From assembly GCF_009498525.1 (NCBI RefSeq), contig NZ_QSNT01000004.1:1-64000 (forward strand): 64,000 nt of DNA, read 5' to 3'. This DNA comes from Rhizobium sp. ICMP 5592 (GTDB lineage: Bacteria; Pseudomonadota; Alphaproteobacteria; Rhizobiales; Rhizobiaceae). Positions 47,252-56,955 of this stretch are shown here, one piece after another; position 1 is the stretch's first letter, and each line of letters begins with the position of its first letter. The position numbers and the translations under genes were made by a program. Under the pieces are notes generated by a model that did not search any database, had not been told where the DNA came from, and was given only the letters and a program-made list of their open reading frames with translations.

Positions 47252-48994
47252 TCAAGCTTCCGCCTGGGCCATATGATCCGCAGAAAACCGGCGCCATTCG
47301 GGTGCGTCCGGCTCGAAGCCCAGCGGGCGTACCAGAGACGGAACCTGGCGCGTATCCAGCGCAAAATTCTCCCGCCGGCGCTCGACCGTCGGAACGGCCG
47401 AGATCAGCCGCCTGGTATAGGAATGCTTCGGCTCAGACAGCACCGAAGCGGCATCGCCGATCTCGACGATCTGCCCGGCATAGATCACGGCGATCCTGTG
47501 CGCAATCCGCTCCACTACCGCCATGTCATGCGAGATGAACAGATAGGCGAGACGATATTCGCGCTGCAATTCGATCAACAGGTCCAGAACCTGCGCCTGC
47601 ACCGAGACATCCAGCGCCGAAACGGCTTCGTCCAGCACCAGAACGGACGGATTCAGCATCAGCGCCCGCGCGATGCACAGCCTCTGGCGCTGCCCGCCGG
47701 AAAACTCATGCGGATAGCGCTCAAGACTGTTTTCGGGCAGGCCGACACGCTTCAGCAGCATGACCATCCTGTCGCGCGTCTCGCCGGAAGCCCGGCCACC
47801 AGCAGCGATGACAGGTTCAGCCAGAATACCGTCGACACGAAGCCGGGGATTGAGCGAGGCGTAGGGATTCTGGAACACCATCTGCACGGCGCTCGTCCGA
47901 CTAGCATATCCATCGGAACTTGCCGTGAATGTGCCGCGCGTCGACTTCACCAGCCCAAGGATTGCTCGCGCGGTGGTGGATTTTCCCGAGCCACTTTCAC
48001 CGACGATCGCCAACGTCTCGCCCGGCATCAGATCGAAATCGACACCCTCGACCGCATGCACTGCGCCGGTCGCACGATGAAAGAAACTGCCCGATACGGG
48101 AAAACGAACGGTCAGTCCCTCGACCTTGAGCGCCGGAGCCGGTTCGGCCACTTTATCGCGGCAAAAATCCGAGCGCGCCGCGCGGCCAGCCGAAAAGTGT
48201 GGGACGGAATGAAGCAGATGCTGCGTATAGGGATGCGTGGGTCTGTCGAGGATCTGGTTCAGCTCGCCCTGTTCGACCGCTTGGCCTGCCTGCATCACCA
48301 TGATCTTGTCGGCAATGCCGGCAACGAGGCCGATATCGTGGGTGATGAAGATCATCGACATGCCGGTTTCGCGCTTGAGTTCGGCGAGCAGCGCCATGAT
48401 CTGCGCCTGCACCGTCACATCAAGCGCCGTCGTCGGTTCGTCGGCGATCAGCAAGCGCGGATTGCAGGCGAGCGCGGTCGCGATCATCACCCGCTGCAGC
48501 ATGCCGCCGGAGAGCTGGTTCGGGCAATATTTCAGCCGTCGCGCGGCATCGGGAATACGGACGCGGTCGAGCGCATCCCTCGCGGCCGCTCTTGCTTGTC
48601 GCCCCGTCAACCCACGATGCAAGCGGAAGGATTCCTCGATCTGCGTGCCGATGGTCAGCACCGGATTGAGCGACGTCATCGGCTCTTGGAAGATCATACC
48701 GATCTCGGCGCCACGGATTTTCGTCAGTTCCGCTTCCGTCGCCGTTGTCAGGTCGAGAATACTGTTGTCGGCGCGCTTCAGCCTGATCGAACCGCCGACA
48801 ATGTGGCCACCGCCGAAATCGACGAGGCGGTTGATCGACAGTGCGGTGACAGATTTGCCCGAGCCGCTCTCGCCGACAATGGTCAGCGTCTCGCCGGCGG
48901 CAAGATCGAAGCTGACGCCACGGACGATCTTGTTGGCTTGCGGATTACGCCCGAAACCGACGTCCAGATTGGAGACGGAAAGCAGAGGACTCAC
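47252..48994 (-). CDS. oligopeptide-type ABC transporter ATPase (fused DppD-DppF)
   Basis: A 580-residue tandem ATPase like YejF and GsiA. The first cassette has GESGSGKSV, QLSGGMLQRV and LLIADEPTTALDV; the second has GESGSGKST, EFSGGQRQRL and LVLDEAVSALDV. Each carries the C-terminal oligopeptide extension (HPYTQHLL; HSYTRRLI). The start is a GTG at 48994 overlapping the permease stop by four bases (GTGA). Fused ATPases of this type serve the Yej muropeptide importer of related bacteria, which fits the neighbourhood. Confidence 0.9.
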   Translation of the reverse strand: MSPLLSVSNLDVGFGRNPQANKIVRGVSFDLAAGETLTIVGESGSGKSVTALSINRLVDFGGGHIVGGSIRLKRADNSILDLTTATEAELTKIRGAEIGMIFQEPMTSLNPVLTIGTQIEESFRLHRGLTGRQARAAARDALDRVRIPDAARRLKYCPNQLSGGMLQRVMIATALACNPRLLIADEPTTALDVTVQAQIMALLAELKRETGMSMIFITHDIGLVAGIADKIMVMQAGQAVEQGELNQILDRPTHPYTQHLLHSVPHFSAGRAARSDFCRDKVAEPAPALKVEGLTVRFPVSGSFFHRATGAVHAVEGVDFDLMPGETLAIVGESGSGKSTTARAILGLVKSTRGTFTASSDGYASRTSAVQMVFQNPYASLNPRLRVDGILAEPVIAAGGRASGETRDRMVMLLKRVGLPENSLERYPHEFSGGQRQRLCIARALMLNPSVLVLDEAVSALDVSVQAQVLDLLIELQREYRLAYLFISHDMAVVERIAHRIAVIYAGQIVEIGDAASVLSEPKHSYTRRLISAVPTVERRRENFALDTRQVPSLVRPLGFEPDAPEWRRFSADHMAQAEA

Positions 48995-49830
48995 GGGCCT
49001 GCCCTCCGCATTTTCGGATCGAGAATATCGCGCAGCGCGTCTCCGAGCAGATTGAAGCCGAGAATGCTGATCATGATGGTGATGGCGGGGAAGATCAGCA
49101 GCCAGGGGGCGGTTTCCATCAGATTGCGGCTGTCGCTGAGCATCAATCCGAGCGAAGACGCCGGCGGCTGCGTGCCGAGGCCGAGGAAGCTCAAGCCGGC
49201 TTCGGTCAGAAGCGACCACGCCAGCGCCAGCGTGATCTGCACTGTCAGTGGTGCAACGAGATTCAACAGCAGGTGCCGCGTCAGGATATAGCGCTTGCTG
49301 CTGCCAAAAGTGCGGGCAGCATCGACGAAATCGCGCGCTTTCAGCGAGAGCGCCGGGCCACGTACAACGCGGGTAAAGATCGGCGTATAGACGATGGCGA
49401 TGGCAGCGACGCTGGTCCATGTGCCAGGTCCGACGATGGCGATGATTAGGAGGGCAAGCAGGATCGCGGGGAAAGCCAGGAGCACGTCCATCATACGCAT
49501 GATCACCCCGTCCCAGCGCTTTCCGAACCAGGCAGCAGTCAAACCCAGCACGGTGCCGATCAGGCTCGCCAGCGCAACCGAAAGGAAGGCGACGGTGAAG
49601 GACTCGCCGATGCCATTCATTAGCCGGCTTGCAACATCCCGACCGAAGAGATCGGTGCCCATCCAGTAGACCGCGTTCGGCGAATGCAAGCGGTCGATCC
49701 GGTTCTGGGTCAGCGGATTGTGCGGCGTCAGCCCCAGCATGCCGAGAACGGCAAGTACAAAAAAGATCAGAACGATCACGCCGCCGATCCGGCCGCTCGT
49801 GTGCCCGAAAATGGCCCTGACGATACGCAT
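48991..49830 (-). CDS. peptide-type ABC transporter permease, DppC-like
   Basis: A 279-residue DppC/OppC-type permease with an N-terminal transmembrane segment (GVIVLIFFVLAVLGMLGL), the periplasmic motif GTDLFGRDVASRLMNG and about five more helices; the ATPase-contacting loop lies near ALSLKARDFVDAARTFGSS. The ATG at 49830 shares its A with the preceding stop (TGATG); a TTG at 49833 is an alternative. Confidence 0.9.
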   Translation of the reverse strand: MRIVRAIFGHTSGRIGGVIVLIFFVLAVLGMLGLTPHNPLTQNRIDRLHSPNAVYWMGTDLFGRDVASRLMNGIGESFTVAFLSVALASLIGTVLGLTAAWFGKRWDGVIMRMMDVLLAFPAILLALLIIAIVGPGTWTSVAAIAIVYTPIFTRVVRGPALSLKARDFVDAARTFGSSKRYILTRHLLLNLVAPLTVQITLALAWSLLTEAGLSFLGLGTQPPASSLGLMLSDSRNLMETAPWLLIFPAITIMISILGFNLLGDALRDILDPKMRRAGP

Positions 49831-50789
49831 CAACCCTCTCCCAGACGAACGCGCGGATCGAGCGCGACATAGGCGAGGTCAACGAGAAGATTGACGATCA
49901 TGAAGTTGAAGGCGATGAACAAGACGCTGCCCTGCACCAGCGCGTAGTCACGCTGCAGGATGGCATCGAGCACCATGCGTCCAAGGCCCGGCAGAGCATA
50001 GATCTGCTCGACCAGAACGGCACCACCGAGAAGATAGCCGAACTCGACACCGCTCAGCGTCACCACCGGAATCAGCGCATTCGGCAACGCATGCCGCCAG
50101 ATGACGCCGCGCGCAGGCACGCCGCGGCTGCGGGCGGTACGGACATAGTCATCGCTCAAGACATCGAGCATGGCGGAGCGCACGACGCGCGTGACGGAAG
50201 CCGCAAAGGCAAAACCGAGCGTCAGCGCCGGCAGGATCATCTGTCCGAGATTGCCGAGCGGGTCCTGCCAGATCGGCGTGAAGGCGCCCATGGTCGGCAG
50301 AACGCCAAAGCCCGCCGAGAGCGCATAGATGATGAGAAGGCCGAGCACGAAATTCGGGGTGGACTGCCCGACCATGGCGGCGATACGCACCAGGAGATCG
50401 GACAATTTCTCGTTTCGCGTCGCGGCAAAGACGCCCGCCGGCAGGCCGATCAGGAGCGCAATGACCATGGAGAGCAGCGCCAGCTCAAGGGTCAGCGGAA
50501 ACCGCTCGAGAATGATATCGAGCACCGGCTTTCCGTAAGTGACGGAGAGGCCGAGATTGCCCTGCAGCAAGCCGAATAGCCAGCGCCAGTACTGCACGAA
50601 CCACGACTGGTCGATGCCGAAATAGGCGGCGAGTGCCTGCCGCTGCTCCGGCGTCAGCAGGCCCGCATTGGTTCCCAGCATCGCAGTGATCGCGTCGCCC
50701 GGCACCAGCCGGATGGCGATGAACACGAGGACGGACACCCCCAACATGATCAGCGGGAATGTCATCAGCCGGCGTGCCAGATACCCCAT
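49830..50789 (-). CDS. peptide-type ABC transporter permease, DppB-like
   Basis: A 319-residue DppB/OppB-type permease: MGYLARRLMTFPLIMLGVSVLVFIAIRL start, then six helices, with the DYVRTARSRGVPARGVIWRHALPNA loop that contacts the ATPase. It follows the binding-protein gene by 27 bases and is tightly coupled to the DppC-like gene. Confidence 0.92.
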   Translation of the reverse strand: MGYLARRLMTFPLIMLGVSVLVFIAIRLVPGDAITAMLGTNAGLLTPEQRQALAAYFGIDQSWFVQYWRWLFGLLQGNLGLSVTYGKPVLDIILERFPLTLELALLSMVIALLIGLPAGVFAATRNEKLSDLLVRIAAMVGQSTPNFVLGLLIIYALSAGFGVLPTMGAFTPIWQDPLGNLGQMILPALTLGFAFAASVTRVVRSAMLDVLSDDYVRTARSRGVPARGVIWRHALPNALIPVVTLSGVEFGYLLGGAVLVEQIYALPGLGRMVLDAILQRDYALVQGSVLFIAFNFMIVNLLVDLAYVALDPRVRLGEG

Positions 50790-50816
50790 GAAACGTCCTC
50801 TAGAACAGGCTTTCCA

Positions 50817-52337
50817 TCACTGGATGGAGACTTTGCTGAGACCGAAGAGCGAGCCCGTCGGCGTCGGCACGAAGCCCTGAACGTTCTTCTGCTCGGCTGT
50901 GTAGCCATAGGCGGTGTAGAGCCAAATCCAGGGCGACACCTCGGCGATGTGCTTTTCGAAATCGGCAAAGATCGCCTTGCGCTTGGCCGGATCGGTCTCG
51001 ACACGACCCTTCTGCATCAGACTATCAAGCGTATCGTCGATATAGTTCGCCACCTTCTGCAGGTTGCCAGTCTTCGTCCAGTAACGGTTATACATCGTAT
51101 AGGGATCGGCGCTGCCGCCATTGAGCGCGACCGCCATGTCGAAATTGCCCTTCAGCCAGGCATCGACATAAACGTTGAGCTCCATCACTTTGATGTCGAG
51201 CTTGATGCCGATTTCGGCAAGCTGGGACTGGATGACCTGCGCTTCGGCCGTCGCGGTCGGCGGCTCGCCGGTCGCAGCGATCACGGTTGCAGAAAAGCCG
51301 TTGGCAAAGCCGGCGTCGGCCATCAGCTTCCTGGCTTTTTCGACATCGCGCTTGTAGCAGAAGAGCTGGCTCGGATCGGTCGCGTAGAGCGGCATGGTCA
51401 GCGGACCCGTGACCTTGCCCTCACCGAGCGCCGCCGTATCCATCACATCCTGCCGGCCAATGGCGCAGGAGATCGCCTGACGCACGGCGAGTTGATCCAT
51501 CGGCTTATGCGAGGGGTTGAGCTGCAGGACGTTGTAGGAAAGACCGGGCGTTCGGGTCAGTTGCAGCTTCGGCTCCTTGGGAACGAGCGTTGCCACCAGC
51601 GGGTCGTTCAGCAGCGCGAAATCGATCTGGCCGGTGCGCAGCGACGCCAGGATCGCCGTCTCATCCGGCAGGACGCTGATATTGATGCCATCCACACCGA
51701 CCGTGCCGCCGGCCCAGCCCTTGTTGGCGCTCAGGACTTCCTTGGAATTCGGAACCCAGCTGTCGAGCTTGAACGGACCGGAACCGATCGCCTTCGTACC
51801 GATCGAACCGGCGGTGATTTCGCTGGCCGGAACGATAGAGGCGTTGAGGCTGGTCATCGCGGTCAGGATCGGAACGTCCGGCTGCGATAGGTGAAAGACA
51901 ACGGTCGTTGCATCAGGCGTATCGATGCTGGCGATCGACAGGAAATTTGCGCGGGCGACAGCGGCGGTTGCCTGATCGAGAATGCGCTGGAACGACGCTT
52001 TCACGTCGGCCGAGGTGACCGCAGCACCGTTCTGAAACTTCGCGTTCGCGTTGAGCTTGAAGGTCAGCTCCTTGCCGTCGGGCGAAAACTGCCAGCTATC
52101 GGCAATGGCCGGTACGATCTGCAAATTGCCATCGAGCCGGACGAGCGGCTCATAAATCAGCTCCAGCAGGCGGATCGAGGAAAAGGCCGTCTGCTTGTGC
52201 GGATCGAGCCCTGTCGCATCCTGCGACCATGCCATGCGCAACGTTGCCGCATGCGCCTGCGCCGAGATCGCCGCGATGCCGAGACCGGCCGCCAATGCGA
52301 CACACGATATCAATCTGACTGGAAAATACCTTTTCAT
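50817..52337 (-). CDS. peptide/muropeptide ABC transporter substrate-binding protein (family 5)
   Basis: A 506-residue periplasmic binding protein with signal peptide (MKRYFPVRLISCVALAAGLGIAAISAQAHA|ATL). Family 5 features include RMAWSQDATGLDPHKQTAFSSIRLLELIYEPLVRLD and FSPDGKELTFKLNANAKFQNG. It lies 67 bases after murQ and before matching permeases. I infer that it imports muropeptides or murein-derived sugars; generic DppA-like peptide binding is an alternative. Confidence 0.9.
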   Translation of the reverse strand: MKRYFPVRLISCVALAAGLGIAAISAQAHAATLRMAWSQDATGLDPHKQTAFSSIRLLELIYEPLVRLDGNLQIVPAIADSWQFSPDGKELTFKLNANAKFQNGAAVTSADVKASFQRILDQATAAVARANFLSIASIDTPDATTVVFHLSQPDVPILTAMTSLNASIVPASEITAGSIGTKAIGSGPFKLDSWVPNSKEVLSANKGWAGGTVGVDGINISVLPDETAILASLRTGQIDFALLNDPLVATLVPKEPKLQLTRTPGLSYNVLQLNPSHKPMDQLAVRQAISCAIGRQDVMDTAALGEGKVTGPLTMPLYATDPSQLFCYKRDVEKARKLMADAGFANGFSATVIAATGEPPTATAEAQVIQSQLAEIGIKLDIKVMELNVYVDAWLKGNFDMAVALNGGSADPYTMYNRYWTKTGNLQKVANYIDDTLDSLMQKGRVETDPAKRKAIFADFEKHIAEVSPWIWLYTAYGYTAEQKNVQGFVPTPTGSLFGLSKVSIQ

Positions 52338-52404
52338 TCTTTTTGCCCCCTGAGCTTGCTACCCCAGCCGATTTTGGCCATTTCTTTATGCTTGCGATAT
52401 CACT

Positions 52405-53328
52405 TCATGCAGTCTTCGCACTGATCGCCTTGCGCAGGAAGCCACCAGCGTTTTGCAACGCCGCGCGAGCTTCTTCAATGCCCATTCCGGTAATTTCCAT
52501 CAGAATGGCGAGTTTGACGTCATTGCCCGTCTGGTCGAGCACGCGGCGCGCATCCGCCTGCGTGCAGCCCGTCGCCTGCATGACGATCCTGGTGGCGCGG
52601 GCAACCAGCTTCTTGTTGCTCGCATGGACGTCGACCATCAGGTTCTGATAGCTCTTGCCGATGCGGATCATGCTTGCCGTCGTCAGCATGTTGAGAATGA
52701 GTTTTTGTGCCGTGCCGGACTTCAGCCGGGTCGATCCCGTCAGGATTTCCGGCCCGACGACGGGAGAAATCGCCAGATCGGCAATGCCGGCGATGACGGA
52801 GTTGGGATTGCAGGAGAGCGCGACGGTGACAGCGCCGATACTCTTCGCGTAGTTCAGCCCGCCGATGACGTAGGGCGTGCGACCGCTGACGGCGATACCG
52901 ACGACGACATCAGCGGACGTCAGTTTGATATCCTGCAAAGCTTGTCGGCCCTGATCCGGATCATCTTCGGCGCCCTCGATCGAGTTCTGCAACGCCTCGG
53001 GGCCGCCGGCGATCAGGCCGATCACCATGTCTGGCGGCACGCTAAAGGTCGGCGGGCATTCGGATGCGTCGAGAACGCCGAGCCGGCCGCTGGTGCCGGC
53101 ACCCATATAGATCAGCCGCCCACCCTTCTGGAAAGCAGCCACGATCTGGTTCACAGCAGCGGCAATCGCCGGAATGACTTTTTCGACCGCCGTCGGAACG
53201 GTCTGATCCTCATAATTGATCTCGCGCAGGATATCGAAGGTCGGCAGCAGATCGATATGCATCGTGTTCGGATTGCGCCCCTCGGAAACCAATTGCTCCA
53301 GTTCGGATATCAACCTCTGTTCTGTCAT
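52405..53328 (-). CDS. murQ: N-acetylmuramic acid 6-phosphate etherase
   Basis: A 307-residue SIS-domain lyase. MurQ motifs are [46 protein letters not shown] (substrate phosphate site) and the SIS helix-rich C-terminus with [16 protein letters not shown]. It cleaves the lactyl ether of MurNAc-6-phosphate to GlcNAc-6-phosphate and D-lactate. An RpiR-type operator at 53546 lies about 220 bases upstream; the gene heads the minus-strand transport and recycling operon. Confidence 0.95.
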   Translation of the reverse strand: MTEQRLISELEQLVSEGRNPNTMHIDLLPTFDILREINYEDQTVPTAVEKVIPAIAAAVNQIVAAFQKGGRLIYMGAGTSGRLGVLDASECPPTFSVPPDMVIGLIAGGPEALQNSIEGAEDDPDQGRQALQDIKLTSADVVVGIAVSGRTPYVIGGLNYAKSIGAVTVALSCNPNSVIAGIADLAISPVVGPEILTGSTRLKSGTAQKLILNMLTTASMIRIGKSYQNLMVDVHASNKKLVARATRIVMQATGCTQADARRVLDQTGNDVKLAILMEITGMGIEEARAALQNAGGFLRKAISAKTA

Positions 53329-53545
53329 GGGCCTGTTCTCGAAATTATGCGCCGATATCAATGGATCGGGATGGCGAGCTCGATCGATAGCGATCGGACC
53401 AGCCGCAGCAGCCGTGAAATTTTTCAACGCAACAAAACACTCGACATCAGCTCTGGCGGCCGGCCTCTTCGGCTTCGTTCTCCGCCCATTCCCTGTTTAC
53501 CTTCGTTAAGATTATGTCTGTTTATTCCGATCGTCAACTATTTAA

Positions 53546-53560
53546 GGAATAAAATATTCC
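53546..53560. promoter_or_regulatory. RpiR/MurR-type operator upstream of murQ
   Basis: GGAATAAAATATTCC is a GGAAT-N5-ATTCC inverted repeat in the gap between the amino sugar kinase and murQ genes. The same pattern and spacing recurs at 55844-55858 beside the RpiR gene, so both probably bind that regulator. Confidence 0.75.
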
Positions 53561-53600
53561 ATATTCAACGTAAGAAATCCGGCGCCAATGCATCGTTCTT

Positions 53601-54491
53601 TCAGTAGCTGGAGACCGCCTTTCTGGCGAGAATAATAGCGCCCGAGACGGCATCGCCATCGATGGGCTTGAGGCGACGGCGAACATCCGGCGCCAGCCAT
53701 GGTTCAAGCGGGCTGGAGAGACCGCCGAGCAAGGACACGCGCGGTGCGCCCTTGTCGAAGAGCGTACGGATCAGTGTGTCGATGTGTTCGGCAGCACTCT
53801 GGACGATACGCCGCCCGGCGGCATCTCCCTGATCGGCGTGGCGCATGACCATGGGCGCCAAGGCGGCGTAATCGGTAGCGGAAGCGCGGTCCATCCAGGC
53901 AACCGCTTCCATCGGATCCTGTTGAAACCGCTGCATGATCTCGGCCAGCAATGCCGTCTTTTCGTAACGGCCATCATGGGCGCGCAGCGCAAGCTGCACG
54001 GCCTTCAGCCCGAGATAGGCACCACTGCCCTCATCGGAGATCGGAAAACCATAACCGCCGACCCGCAAACGCCGACCCTCGGTGAAACCGAGACCGATCG
54101 ATCCCGTTCCGGCAATGACGATCGCGCCGTCGCGCCCTGAATGAGCGCCGAGGCAAGCGCCCTCGCCGTCGCTGATGAAATCGATGCTGGCAAAGGGGTG
54201 CTTTATGGCCCGCAGCGCCTCGAGCGCTCCCTTTCGTCCGATCCCGGCGAGCCCAACCCCGGCATGAACTCGCGCGATTTCATCTGGCCCCAGTCCAGCT
54301 TCCTCGATCGCGGCACCGAAGGCCCTGGCGATCGAAGCCCAGGCCTCCTCGATGCCGAGCCGCGTCGTTGCGGGGCCGGACAGACCCTGCCCCAACACGC
54401 TTCCGTCCGCACCCTCAATACGGGCACGGCAGCCGGTGCCGCCGCCGTCGATGCCGAGAAAATAGTGCGTGCTGTCCGTGTCGGCGCTCAT
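53601..54491 (-). CDS. N-acetylglucosamine kinase-like, BadF/BadG ATPase family
   Basis: A 296-residue ASKHA-fold sugar kinase: phosphate-1 motif FLGIDGGGTGCRARIEGADG, VHAGVGLAG, INFERRED adenosine region IVIAGTGSIGLGF (about 130-142) and SDEGSGAYLGLKA. It probably phosphorylates GlcNAc or MurNAc released by recycling. Its start overlaps the murA-like stop by four bases (ATGA). The exact amino sugar is not established by sequence. Confidence 0.85.
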   Translation of the reverse strand: MSADTDSTHYFLGIDGGGTGCRARIEGADGSVLGQGLSGPATTRLGIEEAWASIARAFGAAIEEAGLGPDEIARVHAGVGLAGIGRKGALEALRAIKHPFASIDFISDGEGACLGAHSGRDGAIVIAGTGSIGLGFTEGRRLRVGGYGFPISDEGSGAYLGLKAVQLALRAHDGRYEKTALLAEIMQRFQQDPMEAVAWMDRASATDYAALAPMVMRHADQGDAAGRRIVQSAAEHIDTLIRTLFDKGAPRVSLLGGLSSPLEPWLAPDVRRRLKPIDGDAVSGAIILARKAVSSY

Positions 54492-55744
54492 GACGTCAAC
54501 CGCTCGATGTCTGCGCCACAGAGACGGAGCTTGCGATCCAGTTGCTCATAGCCGCGGTCGAGATGATAGACGCGGTTGACGATGGTTTCGCCTTCCGACA
54601 CCAGCGCCGCCAGCACGAGGGAAACGGAGGCACGCAGATCGGTCGCCATCACTTGCGCACCTCGCAAAGACGTTCCTCCGCGCACCAGCGCCGTCGTGCC
54701 TTGCAATTTGATGTTCGCGCCGAGGCGGATCAGCTCGGGGACATGCATGAAGCGGTTTTCGAAAACTGTCTCGCGGAACAGAGAGGCACCCTCGGCGCAG
54801 CAGGCAAGCGCCATGAACTGCGCCTGCAGATCCGTCGGAAAGCCCGGATAAGGCTCGGTGGTAATATCGGCCCCCTTCAGCGGGCCATCCCTCGAAACCA
54901 CAAGGCCGCGGTCGCTCGGCCAGATGCTAACACCCATGGCTTCCAGCATCTGCACGACAGAGGCCAGGTTCTCGAGCCGGGCGTGGATCAGTTCGAGCTG
55001 CCCGCCAGTGATCGCAGCCGCCACGGCATAGGTGCCGGCTTCGATCCGATCAGGTATGCCGTGATGCTTTGCGGGACGCCAGCTCGTGGTGCCGTCGATC
55101 AGAATGCGGTGCGTGCCGGCGCCCTCGATCCTGGCTCCCATAGCGCCGAGGCACGCGGCAAGATCGGCCACCTCCGGCTCGCGCGCCGCGTTCAATATCT
55201 CCGTCTCACCTTTGGCGGCACAGGCGGCCATCATCGCCGTCTCGGTCGCACCGACGGAAGGCGAAATGAGAACGATACGCGCACCCTTCAGCCCCTTCGG
55301 GGCCGATGCGACGATCAGCCCATTCTCGATGGCGATATCGGCTCCCAAGGTCGCCAGCGCCTTGATATGCATATCGACCGGTCGCGCACCGATGGCACAG
55401 CCACCGGGCAACGACACGCGGGCATGGCCGAAGCGTGCCAGCAGCGGCGCGAGCACCAGCACCGTCGCCCGCATCCGCCGCACGGTGTCGTAGGAGGTTT
55501 CCTTCGAGACGATGGCGCTCGCATCGATCGTGGTGCCGTGCGCCATGCGGGTGACAACGGCCCCGTGCAGCGAGATGACGCCAAGCATGTTCTCGACGTC
55601 GGTCACGGCCGGCAGGTTCGTCAATTCCAGCGGATGCGGGCTCAGCAGCGCCGCCGCGATCTGCGGCAAGGCGGCGTTCTTGGCGCCGGCAATGGTCACC
55701 GCACCCTGCAGCCGTCGTCCACCCGATATCCGCAATCTGTCCAT
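54488..55744 (-). CDS. murA: UDP-N-acetylglucosamine 1-carboxyvinyltransferase (MurA paralogue)
   Basis: A 418-residue EPSP-synthase-fold enzyme: [14 protein letters not shown]-like [17 protein letters not shown], the loop with the catalytic cysteine in [15 protein letters not shown], and the late [16 protein letters not shown]. The cysteine means it should be fosfomycin-sensitive and active. It catalyses the first committed step of UDP-MurNAc synthesis. Its place in a recycling operon, under an RpiR operator, rather than with division genes suggests a second, inducible copy. The ATG at 55744 is preferred over 55804. Confidence 0.9.
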   Translation of the reverse strand: MDRLRISGGRRLQGAVTIAGAKNAALPQIAAALLSPHPLELTNLPAVTDVENMLGVISLHGAVVTRMAHGTTIDASAIVSKETSYDTVRRMRATVLVLAPLLARFGHARVSLPGGCAIGARPVDMHIKALATLGADIAIENGLIVASAPKGLKGARIVLISPSVGATETAMMAACAAKGETEILNAAREPEVADLAACLGAMGARIEGAGTHRILIDGTTSWRPAKHHGIPDRIEAGTYAVAAAITGGQLELIHARLENLASVVQMLEAMGVSIWPSDRGLVVSRDGPLKGADITTEPYPGFPTDLQAQFMALACCAEGASLFRETVFENRFMHVPELIRLGANIKLQGTTALVRGGTSLRGAQVMATDLRASVSLVLAALVSEGETIVNRVYHLDRGYEQLDRKLRLCGADIERLTS

Positions 55745-55841
55745 GATATGAAACCCGCCGAAGAAAGGGGCGAAGGAGCCGGCGACATCGCATCCGACTC
55801 TCATTCAAAACTATTCGGTCATTCCACCATGTCAATGTTGT

Positions 55842-55860
55842 TTGGAATTTTTTATTCCAA
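55842..55860. promoter_or_regulatory. RpiR/MurR-type operator between murA and the RpiR gene
   Basis: TTGGAATTTTTTATTCCAA contains the same GGAAT-N5-ATTCC pattern as the site before murQ, extended to seven-base arms. It sits in the divergent spacer, about 100 bases before murA and 125 before the regulator gene, fitting joint control and autoregulation. Confidence 0.78.
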
Positions 55861-55983
55861 CTGTTTATGCTAACCTCAGCGGGCGACTGGCCGAGAGCAT
55901 GGTTGTTCGTTTCCAACCGAATGCTATCTTTGTGGCTCGACCGTATCGACGCATAAACCGGCCTCCATGGCCTGAAGGGGCGG

Positions 55984-56844
55984 ATGTCTATCTTAAAGAA
56001 AATCAGCGCAAAGCTCGAGGTCATGGCACCGGCCGACCGGCAGATCGGGCAGTTCATCGTCGAAAACCCCGACCAGATGCTGCGCCTCTCATCCGCCGCC
56101 CTTGCCGCCGAGACCGGCCGCAGCCAATCGAGCGTCGTCAAATTCAGCCAGAAGCTCGGCTATGCCGGCTATCAGGAACTGAAGCTTGCCGTGAGCGAGG
56201 CCAAGGCGCAGGAATGGCAGGCTCCGGCCGGCATGATCCACGGCACGATCGAAGTGGATGACGGCTATCTGACCATCCTGCAGAAATTGCTGGGCAGCAA
56301 GCTGCAGGCCATGCAGCAGACCATCGCCGTCAACAACGAGGTGGATATCGGCCGGGCGCTGAAGGCGTTGCACGAAGCACGGCGCATTCATCTCGCCGGC
56401 GTCGGCGCATCGTCGCTGGTGGCGCGCGACTTTTCCTACAAGCTGATGAAGCTCGGACGCATCGTCCTGCATGACAGCGACAGCCATGTGCAGATGGCCA
56501 ATGCCTCGACACTCGGCCCCGACGACCTGCTCTTCGCCCTCTCCTATTCCGGCGCCAGCATCGAAACCCTGCGGATCGCCGAACTTGCCAGCCAGCGGGA
56601 CGCAACCGTCATCGCCGTCACTGGCCTTCAGGACAATCCCCTGACCCGCGTCGCCGATATCCGCCTTTACACCGTCGGCGACGAAGACCGCGTCCGCTCC
56701 TCGGCGATCACGGCGCGCGACGCGCAATTGATGCTGACCGATCTGCTATTCATCCTGCTGGTGCAAAGGCAGCCCGACGCCCATGACTATGTCCACAACA
56801 GCGAAGCGGCCGTCTCGGCGCTGAAGGCCAAGCGCCTGTCCTAG
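55984..56844 (+). CDS. RpiR family regulator (MurR-like)
   Basis: A 286-residue regulator: N-terminal HTH_6 domain (LRLSSAALAAETGRSQSSVVKFSQKLGYAGYQELK) and a C-terminal SIS sugar-phosphate domain (LAGVGASSLVARDFSYKLMKLG; LLFALSYSGASIETLRIAELA). It is divergent from murA and probably senses MurNAc-6-phosphate to control the recycling genes through the two GGAAT-N5-ATTCC sites. The C-terminus carries RSSAITARDAQLMLTDLLFILLVQR, typical of RpiR proteins. Confidence 0.92.
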   Translation: MSILKKISAKLEVMAPADRQIGQFIVENPDQMLRLSSAALAAETGRSQSSVVKFSQKLGYAGYQELKLAVSEAKAQEWQAPAGMIHGTIEVDDGYLTILQKLLGSKLQAMQQTIAVNNEVDIGRALKALHEARRIHLAGVGASSLVARDFSYKLMKLGRIVLHDSDSHVQMANASTLGPDDLLFALSYSGASIETLRIAELASQRDATVIAVTGLQDNPLTRVADIRLYTVGDEDRVRSSAITARDAQLMLTDLLFILLVQRQPDAHDYVHNSEAAVSALKAKRLS

Positions 56845-56955
56845 CCACGACTGGAATCTGGTAAACAGGTCGTGACGAGAGCGATACGACCTGTACTCCA
56901 TCATTCGCAGGACATAGCTTCCAGCTCCTATTGCAATCCATGCGGAGAACATCAA

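Noticed and set aside
54542-55873. Long plus-strand frame of 443 codons
   Set aside because: Antisense shadow of murA, whose motifs are complete on the minus strand.
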